64,000 nt of DNA from Entoloma clypeatum (Eukaryota; Basidiomycota; Agaricomycetes; Agaricales; Entolomataceae): positions 2,356,001-2,420,000 of the forward strand of contig OY751485.1 of assembly GCA_963565915.1 (NCBI GenBank), in the 5' to 3' direction. Positions within the stretch are counted from its first letter, which is position 1, and every line of letters starts with the position of its first letter. A model generated the notes under the pieces. The model saw nothing but the letters and a program-made list of their open reading frames with translations, had not been told where the DNA came from and did no database searches. Below are positions 56,101 to 64,000 of this stretch, one piece after another. Position numbers and translations under genes: made by a program.

Positions 56101-57857
56101 ACGAACCGCGAGTACCCACTCCGGAACCCGAGCAAGTACCAGATCGACCGATCAGGGAACGACGAGTTCGGAAGATGCCAGGAAGCATCTATGGGGAAGA
56201 CACTCCAGCGTCTGATCTTGAAAAATTAGATCGAAGACGGAGATTGGGCGGTCAAACGGCATGGATGAATGACCTCCTGATGGAGGCAATATCAGTCCAA
56301 GTTGGCATCGTTGAAATGTCCCATAAAGACATATACCCTCTTCCAAATAAAGAAGACTGGTATGCGGCTGAACGTAAAGAGCTAGACATGCTCAAACGCC
56401 GCGGGGTGATCACGGAGCTAGTACCCCTGCCTGCAGGGAGGAAAGCTCTAAGAAACAAATGGGTTTACAACGAAAAGTCCGACGGGCGTCTGAAAGCGCG
56501 CCTCGTCGCAAAAGGCTTCTCACAGGTAGAAGGGATCGACTTTGATCAGATCTTCTCACCAGTCGTAAGATATGAAACCGTCCGATTAATACTGGCATTG
56601 ACAGCCCTTGAAGGGTGGTTCATGACTCTTTTGGACGTCTCATCAGCCTTCCTCTATGGAACGCTCCGTGAAGTCATTTACATGCGACAGCCTGAGGGCT
56701 ACATAGTAAAAGGGAAAGAACACCTCGTGTACCAACTATTCAAAGCTCTATATGGACTTAAGCAGGCCGCATTAGCCTGGTGGAGGGAACTTGATTCCTC
56801 CATGAAAAAGCTCAGCTTTGTCCGGCTTCACTCCGATGCGGGAGTGTTCATTCACAAAAGTACCAACGGGGAAATTGTAATTGCCGTCATCTATGTCGAC
56901 GACTCTGCTTTTCTCGGCACAAACCGGGAATATACGCTAGAAAAGAAGAAGGCCTTCATGACAACATGGGAATGCAGGGACCTAGGTCACCTAGTGCCCG
57001 ATGGGGAACCAAAGGAATTTCTCTCAATCCAAATAAGGCAACGTGGGAAGAAGATCTTCATTGATCAAGTACCTTACCTTGAGAAAATTCTGGCACGCAT
57101 GGGGATGAGCGAATCTAACGCCACCCATACCCCACTCCCTACGGGCTACAAACCCATGGCGTCCGAAGATGAACCCAATGCGGAACTCCGATCCAAGTAC
57201 CAATCCGTCATCGGATCACTCCTATATCTGATGATTGGAACGAGGCCTGACATCTGCTTTGCTGTAATCAAAATGTCCCAATTTTCCGCAAATCCCACAA
57301 AACGCCATTTAGAGGTGGCTAGGGATATTTGCAGATATTTAAAGGCAACAAAAAATTATGCAATAATGTATGATGGGGACTCAGGGAAAGGGATCTATGC
57401 ATTCACAGACTCCGATTGGGCGTCAGATGAGAACACGAGGAGGTCTACCACCGGCTTCTTCATATCACTGGCGTCTGGAGCGATAACATGGGTATCATCG
57501 GCGCAAAAAACCATCGCCCTCTCTTCTACAGAAGCAGAGTATATGGCGCTATCAGATTGCAGTCGCGCAGCAACATGGCTGAGAAGCATGCTTGCCGAAC
57601 TTGGAATGCAGATCGGATCAGTACCGATCTATGGAGATAACAACGGCTCCGTCTTTATCGCATCCAACCCTGTGACTGAGAAGCGATCCAAGCACATTGA
57701 CGTGCGATTCCACTTCGTCAGAGAAAAAGTCTCCGAAGGAATAATTACGGTCGAATTCATTGAAGGAGTGAACAACCCCGCAGACCTTTTAACTAAGAAT
57801 CTGGGAAAAATCCTCTTTTCCAAGTTTATCCCGTACTTCGGATTGATAAAAAACTAG
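53130..57857 (+). CDS. C3 Copia Gag-Pol polyprotein (1575 aa), protease aspartate lost
   Basis: A single open frame with the same domain order as C2. It differs by a two-residue insertion (DHQNERMGPEQ) and scattered substitutions before the protease. The protease active site reads NSGASLHF with Asn at residue 506 (codon AAT at 54645-54647), where C1 and C2 have Asp. Retroviral-type aspartic proteases need that Asp, so this polyprotein should not self-process. The RT box YVDD, the integrase zinc site, the NGRAERINRTL glutamate and RNase H blocks are intact. It ends FIPYFGLIKN. It could be mobilised only with protease from another copy. Confidence 0.95.
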   Translation: MSTSRSALDTITAFDGIDYRSWAEKMKSYLLHQGVWRLVSGDIPRPVIADFTTTVSTPGATATAPPVLATTVDQPGFRKEEKAWIRDDDVALGAIRLKVSEAIRRHIKDATSSKDAWKSLKDAYSKVSPAVIFGDFKAAATYKLSGRDPVPEIERLGSLFARLADSNFDVPDLMQAMILANAIPDAWSSLSTALFQVYDADDFTYKAVAESIISEYRRKYSIGSTRTSNEQARKISGTKRKGQDPKWEKQQKPSTSQNDADEQPNSTDHSTASEKKKGKGRWRNQKKNANTADNASDHVEETVEFVAPAIHFPPLPTPSFTTVTGRGKTTSTAQPDSAKMQSLLQRMNPPPSQYTGLPSGKPSVWKKNDHVRKLARGIGARPSGSNLRILDTIIPDIDERPAKQRRVAPSIEESLEMMDIDHQNERMGPEQFEDGLIELDGSSHSSLKLDQMGNANNHAQTFEYTLASTDADSIDLFSDDLYKKYIKHSASCTHCKERERAQWILNSGASLHFTHEFKDFAYYRPLKAKRFVQTAAKGKKLEILGVGAVPVRHTLNGETKTHLLRPVFYIPDMDTRLLSLGIFLNHGYKVDGMRGEINISKGLNKIQFSPHFIGQTIYWLDTEIRYDQIHAISSEITVETWHKRLGHPNDQALNKIPTSTKGVPKTLVREKSHESCTGCLKGKMPNQSYPNSVTRAVKPFDLIHSDLKQISTASYHKYKYFLTFLDDFSSHVWVVLLRKKSGAITALKQFLAMIQNQFAATPKKWRVDGGGEFDEYKDVLADHGILIDVTLPYQHQQNGRAERINRTLWEKSQALRFDACLPPMWWEFCLEHAAFLYNRTPMQRLEWKTPYFRVTNEIPDMSSVRVFGCQAYVYIPKEKRRNSLESRSRLMIYLGSKPGVKGYRFMDPETNTIFMGGKAIFDESKYPRCHIDPLPENHPEMENPEPADEFEDLIPGSNDDDSHNETPHIPVPIEQDQPESDNELPASEPDDEPRVPTPEPEQVPDRPIRERRVRKMPGSIYGEDTPASDLEKLDRRRRLGGQTAWMNDLLMEAISVQVGIVEMSHKDIYPLPNKEDWYAAERKELDMLKRRGVITELVPLPAGRKALRNKWVYNEKSDGRLKARLVAKGFSQVEGIDFDQIFSPVVRYETVRLILALTALEGWFMTLLDVSSAFLYGTLREVIYMRQPEGYIVKGKEHLVYQLFKALYGLKQAALAWWRELDSSMKKLSFVRLHSDAGVFIHKSTNGEIVIAVIYVDDSAFLGTNREYTLEKKKAFMTTWECRDLGHLVPDGEPKEFLSIQIRQRGKKIFIDQVPYLEKILARMGMSESNATHTPLPTGYKPMASEDEPNAELRSKYQSVIGSLLYLMIGTRPDICFAVIKMSQFSANPTKRHLEVARDICRYLKATKNYAIMYDGDSGKGIYAFTDSDWASDENTRRSTTGFFISLASGAITWVSSAQKTIALSSTEAEYMALSDCSRAATWLRSMLAELGMQIGSVPIYGDNNGSVFIASNPVTEKRSKHIDVRFHFVREKVSEGIITVEFIEGVNNPADLLTKNLGKILFSKFIPYFGLIKN

Positions 57858-57934
57858 GCGAAACAAAGTACCTATATATATATATGTGGGAAAAAGTAAG
57901 ATGTATTTAGAAGTATGTACTAAATATGGGGGGG

Positions 57935-58244
57935 TGTTGAAACTTTTCCCATCACGTAGATTAGATTAGATTAGATTACATCACGTGACCTTTACATATC
58001 TTCATTACATACTTGTTTGGTTGGTACAAACAGTAGTACGGTATATAAGACCAGGAAACTGTCAATATCAACAAGTTGTCTCTTGACTCTTAACCAGCTC
58101 CATCGCTCTCACCAGCCTCAACCGCTCTCACTAGCCTTACCCCCTCCAAACCATGTAAGTGACCATAGCGGTATCGTAGAGTACTTCCACTGTAGCTATG
58201 TTGCTCAGTACACCTGTGGCTAGCGCCCAGGTGGAACTTCAACA
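57935..58244 (+). repeat. C3 3' LTR (310 bp)
   Basis: Follows a purine tract with seven G and ends CTTCAACA before AAATA. Full length, like C2. Confidence 0.96.
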
Positions 58245-58249
58245 AAATA

Positions 58250-58403
58250 AACTATGTTTATGAGTATTGATTATGGAAGAGAAATGAGGTTGACAAGCTC
58301 TGTTTGTTGGCTGCCTTGGGCTGCTGTCGGCGATGATTAGAATCCGGAATCTATCTTTTGCCAGCCACTCTACCGCGAGTTTGGAGGTCAGTTTTATTTG
58401 TTT
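58250..58403 (-). repeat. Right arm of long inverted repeat
   Basis: The reverse complement aligns with 51948-52105, ending GTTTTATTTGTTT. Differences are mostly C/T or G/A. The inner edge abuts the Copia C3 target duplication. Confidence 0.8.
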
Positions 58404-58679
58404 GGTTGAGATAGATTAGATTTAAATTAGATATTAGATAACATTCTGCTAGATAGTGATAAACCGAAAATCGAGCCCTAAGTCAGCACAAACTACATTT
58501 GACATCCCTGCTGAGGTCGTTTGCACTTTCAAACATCATCTCCGTTGCCTACAAGAACCTCTGCGGACAAAGTTTGGTCGATGTGTTTGCATGATAACAG
58601 TTGTCTATGAATATCAGTCACATAATTTTCTGCCACTTTCCCGTCAGATTCGAGTCCCCCTAACATGGCAGCAGGAATA

Positions 58680-61600
58680 TCACTTTTTCCCTGCAATGCC
58701 CAGTCTAGCACGCCCACCACGTCCCTTTTTCGCAGCTTGAGACAAGGACATGTATGCATATGGGTCAACGCCCTTCTTTTTCACATCGCCTCCAGCTTTC
58801 TGCATACAAAAAGCGCGTTGGTTGAGAATGTAGGGACACAAGCAATTGCAACGAACCTTCGCTTTAAAGTCATGCCCAGGCCTTGGCTCTGCCTTTCGCT
58901 TGGTCCTTTCTGACTCGATAGAGTCCGTCTCCCGATCTCCCATCTCGATATCTTCAGTGGCCTCCGCTTCTCGTCTTCTTTTCTTTGTGTCCTTGTTGAA
59001 CTTGAACTTCCCATTGGCCCCCCGCCTGAATCCGTCAACCGACGTTATGCTTTCGCTGTAGGTAGTCCCAGAGACGTCTCTTGAAGGCAATGCGCCCTCA
59101 TCCTCGGGAGCACCGCGGTCATCAATTATAATCTTCCCTGTGCCTTCGTCGGTTTTAAAGCGAGAAGCATCTTGGCCAGGTTTGCGATGACGACGTGCAA
59201 GATCTACGGATGGAAAGTAATTTTGAACGTTGTCTGAATCTGACGACTAAGGGATCCTTACTTGTGATACGGGAAGCTACACCTTCTAGGAGATCTATCG
59301 GTTCGTCATCGTCCATCCGGAGCCGTACCCCTCGTTCATGAAGGTTTTTCTTGGTTGTTGTATGCTTCTCATCCTCGCTATCATCCATTTCGCTTTCGCT
59401 TCCATATAAGATATCCTCGAACGCATCTCCAGTTGCAGGCTTGGAGAGAGGTACCTAGGATGAAGAAAGGTCACGGGGGGGGACATGTACCAATACATAA
59501 CACCAACATCGTCTTCGTCGTCGCCATCATCTTCCTTGCTGGACTTTTTACGCTTCGCCCGTTCCTTCCTTTTCTTGATATTTATCAGCACCTTTGCCGC
59601 CTCCTCTTCCCCCGCGCAGGAGTAAACAGCATCCCATGCGAACCGTCTTAGTATTCGTTCAAATATATGCCTGACCTTAGCCTTGAAATGGTTTTTGTGG
59701 TCATGGGACCAAGAAAGCAATGCAGGGACGAGGGCCTTCAGATGCGGCGTTATTATTTCTGTAGGAAGAGTGTGGATGACAAGTTTGACATATCCAAGGA
59801 TGGACTTGACAATCTCGCGATTTGTCGATGAGAGAAACACGAGTAGAGTAGCAAATATTTCTGACTGCATTTTGTGTGAGATGGTGTCTGCGAGAATATC
59901 AGTTCTTGACACCATGACCGCGCGAACGACGAGCCTTTGAATTCAAACAAAACGCGAGAGATGGCTGTCACTGTTGCGCTGATCATGTGCGGACTCGCAG
60001 CAAGTCCACCAGCCAGCATAGTCAGGAACTCTTCCACATTTGCAATAGCTAAAAAGCAATTAGGACCTGACGAACGGGAGGACTTGAGGCTCACTCTCTG
60101 AACCACCATCCTCGTCCATACCATGGATCAGATTTCGCTTGACTGTTCCTCCTTCGTTCATCTTTCTGGCCATGGAAAGGACCAATTCAAAAGCAGCAGT
60201 CCTGGCCTTGTCAGATGGTTCCTTCGTGCCTAATACAGCTTCTGGAATCAAGGAAGGGATGATGTGCATAGCAGACGACGGGATCAAAGGAATCAGCAGA
60301 GTCAACAGATTGAAGCGATCCTTCATTGTTGATTAAAGAGATTAGCAGAGAAAAGCGAAAAAGACGCACCTTTTTTGCCGCTGGGACTAGCCCATCAGCC
60401 AAATCGTCTAGCTGTCGAATGACACTTTCCGCATCGACGGGAAACTTTCCACTCTGAACTAGTTTGGTTAATATCTTGTACCCACGTTTTTGCACACCGT
60501 TGTCCTTCCCCCCTAATACTTCAGGTGCCATGCAGAGTTCGAATAATGAGGTGGCATGAGACGAGTGAAAATATGGAAGAAGAAGAAGAAGGATATCCTG
60601 TGTCATGGCAGTCAAACTTCCTTGATCACTTTGGGGGCCATTCTGTGACGGGGTTGATACATTGGTCTTGAAGAGATCAACAACCTTCCCGTACGATTTT
60701 GTGATTTCCTTGTAACAAGGTAAACTGAATTCGATATTAAAATTTTGAACCTACTTGTTCCCCAGTGATCGACGCCCAGGCACTGATGACATCTCCGATC
60801 ATACCTCTCGCGTCCCGTCCGACGGTGCCAAAGACGTTAAAGAGAACTGCCAACCAATTTTCAGCCTGCGATCGAAGATATGCGATGTTCTGCACAGCGT
60901 CGATGCTGGAGATCGAACCAGGATTTGCGACTCGGTCGGCGGTCGAAGAAGCTATTACAACATTCGATTCAACGATAGTCTTGAGGGCTCGAAGGACCGC
61001 TGGTCGAAGTTCAGGCTGGCTGTAAAGTAATTGAGAAAGTAGTTGAGAAAAGGATGGTGTCAAGGCCTAATTCAAAAAGAGGGCACGTAAGATATAGGTC
61101 GCCGTAGAATCAGACGTGGACAACCTGTTTTAAGTCGCGTGTTCCCCAGCAATACCCAACTAGGCCAGCCCAAACTTGAGCTACAAGAACACTCCAAACC
61201 TTTGCCTCTGATTGTCGCCCTTCGGCTTCCGCCTTGGATTGTAGGTCGAACATACGCTCGCTCAGCGGCACGAAGTACGAAATGAAATGAGTCAAAGGCG
61301 AAGGATGCGGGTGTGGTAAGAGAGGAAGTAGATATGCATGCGGTTCTCGGCCAGCTTGACTTTGAGAGAGCAATGGTCAGCAGAGTGGCAGCCATCTGAG
61401 AATCACATAGCGTACCGGTCAGAGGGCTCTATATTCAAGGGAAGAATCTGCAAAAGCACTTGTGGTCCGAGGATACGCATAGCCGCAGCCAAGGCGTTAT
61501 CTGCATCCTCCTTATACTCAAACCCTTTCTGGATACGCAGGTCTCCGATACGTTTTATCAGAGGCAACAGAAGTAATTCTGCCGCTGTTGGAGATGTCGA

Positions 61601-62894
61601 GTCAAATCGATACTGAAGATTCGTGATCAAGGAAGCCACAACAGACAACAGCTCAGGCATTGCGCGAGGATATGCCAACGAGTCTAGATCCTTCGTGACC
61701 TGTCCAATTAATTTATGGAGGGTAGATTCTCGATCTCGAAGCGCAGTGGATATAAATGCAGGGGTAAAAGAACGACATAAACTGTTCAATGATTCTGCCG
61801 CCGCCTTGCGAGTCCGAGAATCGGTTGACTCTAGAAAAACACAAACAGCCTTCCATACTTTTTGAAGTTCGGTGGCGTAGGAATTGTCGTCAGCACCACG
61901 ATAAACCAAAAAGACATTGCCGAGAACTTGGACCCAGGGGAGTGATAGAAGGGTATCAGATATAGAGGGTGGGGAGGACAGGACTACGTCGAGGACGTCG
62001 GAAAGATAATCGGTGCTGTAAGCGTCAGGTTCAGAGGGAAGAGCGAATAAATCCGATAAGGCTGAGTAGACAGATTGTGAAAGGTATGGGTTTCCCAAGC
62101 GCGGAAGTGTCAGCAATGACTTGGTGATGAAGGGAATTGACTAGGAGATACGTCAAGCAATGAACGAGTGAGAGGTCAGAGACGAAACGTACAGCAGGGG
62201 GAAGATTTGCGATTATGGGTCTCAAAAAAGTGGTGACATGGATTGCTGCCTCGGAACCTGGTGACTCAGTGGATTTCACGGACTTTGACCGAGAAAATGG
62301 CCCCGCGGACGCCCGTGATAAGGTATTTTGAACCCATTCTCCAACTCTTTCGGCGTACGGATGACGAGAAAGCGGGGCTGGAGGAGAAACAAGGACGTCT
62401 TTTATGACATCGGCCGCTTTCTTGCGGACTTTAGGGCGGTGATCGACGCATAATTGCAAGACCGATGCAAAAGTTTGACGGATTCCTTGTTTTTCCAGGT
62501 GGTGTCGATCTAGCGATCTAAAGATGATATGACACAAGGACAATTGGGATCGTAATGCAGGGGCATGAGCGTTCAGTGATGAAAAAAGAGGTAGGGTCAA
62601 TGACAGTAGCGTGTCGAGATTGGCCTGGATGACTGGGGTGTGCACGAACGGGGCAATCAAGGCAAGGAGATAGAGCTCTGCATGTAGAACCTCGGTTTCG
62701 TCAGATCCGTTGACTCGCTTCTGGATCGTTCCGTCGAGCGCAGTACAAAGGGCAGCAAAGTAAGCGGTGGGCGAAGAATCTGTTTTCTGTTCTCTGAACG
62801 TAGATTCCAGGGCAATCAGGAGAGTTGCTGGGGCCTTTTGGTGGGTCAACGAAGAAGAGGTATGGGGACGAATTTTTGCCAAAGCTTGGTCCAT
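58680..62894 (-). CDS. RRP12: Ribosomal RNA-processing protein 12 (NUC173 domain)
   Basis: RRP12 is a HEAT-repeat protein that binds pre-40S and other pre-ribosomal particles and assists export and late maturation, moving between nucleolus and cytoplasm. The start MDQALAKIRPHTSSSLTHQK is at 62894. Helical repeats follow: LSLCHIIFRSLDRHHLEKQG, RPKVRKKAADVIKDVLVSPP, LRILGPQVLLQILPLNI, GYCWGTRDLK and FAWDAVYSCAGEEEAAKVL. The tail is acidic then basic (DGFRRGANGKFKFNKDTKKR, KKAGGDVKKKGVDPYAYMSL) and ends near GIAGKK at 58680. About nine introns of 45-60 bp are needed; the frame is continuous at those checked. It is the first host gene right of the transposon nest and looks intact. Confidence 0.92.
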
Positions 62895-63033
62895 TTCAAA
62901 GGGAGAAACTTTTTTGCTTAGTCATCGTCAGTTTTCCTTAACTTATAGCTGTGAAGAAGTTCAGTCCCTCTGATGAGCCATTTGCGAGGCTCACCAACGC
63001 CTTGGTCATACGTGCTTATCAGGCAAGCGAATC
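62895..63033. promoter_or_regulatory. Divergent promoter interval between RRP12 and acyltransferase gene
   Basis: Only 139 bp separate the two divergent start codons. No clear TATA box or repeated site was seen. Co-regulation is inference from spacing. Confidence 0.35.
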
Positions 63034-64000
63034 ATGTATATATCATTTTTTGCCACTGATCATCTTTCCAGATTCCTGTTCAAATTCGTCCTGAAAATAT
63101 TCTATGGAACAATCGTTGTTGAGAACGCCCACTTCATACCCGAAACTGGAAGACCCTGGTCTCTATACCCAATCTGTTACCTATCTCAGCCACTTCTTAA
63201 CTTGGTTCTTACAGCATTGTGTGTGCAAATCACAGCAATTCATTAACTGATGCCCTGTGAGTTCGCACTGAATTCATCCAAACAGCTCCGTCGGTCAACT
63301 ATCTACCAGCCTTCTTGTTACTTCGATACCCTCGGAGGTATGCCAGTTGCCTATCTCCATCACATTTTGTTTGCAACTGGTACCATAGACACGAAACATG
63401 CTACGTTTAACAGCCAAAGCAACTCAATTCGGACACAAAACATTCACAAGTTGGCTGATTGAATCAGCGGGAACCGTCCCTATCAAGCGGCGGAAAGACT
63501 CTGCGGAAGGCGGTGCAGACAACGTCGATGCCATGTTGAAACTTATGGAGGCGAGCTCGTTTGGCTTGTTCCGCTTATGATTGAATTCTCATGCTTTACA
63601 AGGCCCTCGAAATCGGTGATGCTGTCTGTCTTTTCCCCGAAGGTATGAGTAGGTATCATCCGACAATCGCTCCACTCAAGACGGGAGGTTGGGTCCCCAT
63701 TGGTCTGAACTTGTGATTTTCAATGCTCAGGGTCATCATCTAGTCGCCCGCTTGGTCTCTGATGTGCTTTCGAGAAACTGCAATGACCCTGATTTCGAAA
63801 TATCAGTCCTCACCTGTTCGGTGACGTACATGTATCAACTATATTTCCTTCTGCTTCTATCGGTTTAACAGAAAATCCACAGGCACCGGCAACATTTTCG
63901 ATCAGACGTTCTTGTGACATTCCACCCACCAATGACGTTCCGTGTTAAGGTAGGCACAGAATGAGTTTTCTGTTTTCACTGCTGATAATTCTTCATTACA
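63034..64000 (+). CDS. Glycerol-3-phosphate O-acyltransferase (GPT2/SCT1 family), 3' truncated by window
   Basis: This ER enzyme acylates glycerol-3-phosphate (and dihydroxyacetone phosphate in yeast) at sn-1, the first step of glycerolipid synthesis. The start at 63034 gives MYISFFATDHLSRFLFKFVL. Exons 63034-63158, 63215-63256 and 63310-63337 plus an exon from 63389 join in frame. The catalytic H-x4-D motif appears as ANHSNSLTDAL near 63230. Then NMLRLTAKATQFGHKTFTSW, LIESAGTVPIKRR, the phosphate-binding FPEGMSRYHPTIAPLKTG near 63640, and FRSDVLVTFHPPMTFRVK near 63900. The gene continues past the window. An upstream GTG-led frame (62952 on) could not be joined and was not used. Confidence 0.88.

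Larger units (their letters stand above)
52477..58244 (+). mobile_element. Copia (Ty1) LTR retrotransposon C3, full-length ORF but protease mutant
   Basis: Bounded by the AAATA duplication (52472-52476, 58245-58249). LTRs are 291 bp (5') and 310 bp (3'), matching except for one 19-bp deletion in the 5' copy. Nearly identical to C2 through Pol, more divergent around the Gag-protease junction. Inserted within the inverted-repeat block with the RecQ relic. Confidence 0.96.

Noticed and set aside
58600..58680. tRNA B-box-like GATTCGAGTCCCC
   Set aside because: No matching acceptor stem, D-arm or anticodon arm around it.
62952..63033. Upstream exon for the acyltransferase (KKFSPSDEPFARLTNALVIR frame)
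   Set aside because: No splice pair joins it in frame to the next exon, while ATG 63034 is in frame without an intron.

Overview
The window is nuclear DNA of a filamentous fungus, most probably a mushroom-forming basidiomycete (Agaricomycetes). Genes are cut by many introns of about 45-60 bp, and the repeats include a Plavaka-type DNA transposon and Copia and Gypsy LTR elements of basidiomycete style. I do not name a species.

Left gene block (about 0.2-19.6 kb). In order: a small DUF7727 membrane protein (+), a diadenosine-tetraphosphate phosphorylase of the APA1/APA2 family (+), a short single-pass membrane protein (+), dihydroxy-acid dehydratase (-), the peroxisomal receptor PEX5 (-), a very long ZNFX1-type helicase with CCCH, NF-X1 and RZ zinc fingers (-), the electron-transfer-flavoprotein alpha subunit (+) and a PAC2-like proteasome assembly chaperone (+). 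These look like intact single-copy host genes with no common pathway. Coding regions were joined by hand from frame continuity and GT/AG sites.

Transposon nest (about 20.1-58.4 kb). Three full-length copies of one Copia family (C1 20140-25922, C2 39857-45636, C3 52477-58244), each with an exact 5-bp target duplication, sit inside older mobile DNA. C1 lies in the LTR of a Gypsy element (family B), C2 in the reverse transcriptase of another Gypsy element (family A), and C3 in a block bounded by long inverted repeats that carries pieces of a RecQ-like helicase. C2 looks intact with identical LTRs. C3 has a full-length ORF but has lost its protease aspartate. C1 is decayed. Other layers are two solo LTRs with target duplications, a 271-bp hAT-type MITE with an 8-bp duplication, and a 200-N assembly gap. 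Between C1 and C2 lies a Plavaka (CACTA/CMC-like) transposon region: an apparently complete transposase gene with an N-terminal zinc finger, a divergent DUF6532-type gene whose possible start codon overlaps that of the transposase, and about 3.5 kb of unrecognised, partly decayed coding sequence.

Right gene block (58.7-64 kb). RRP12 (-), for 40S ribosome assembly and export, and a divergently transcribed glycerol-3-phosphate acyltransferase (GPT2/SCT1 family, +) that runs off the window end.

Most stop codons in the decayed elements are TGA where an intact copy or the family pattern suggests CGA or another CG-containing codon. This fits CpG methylation and deamination of repeats. No tRNA, rRNA or CRISPR array was seen.
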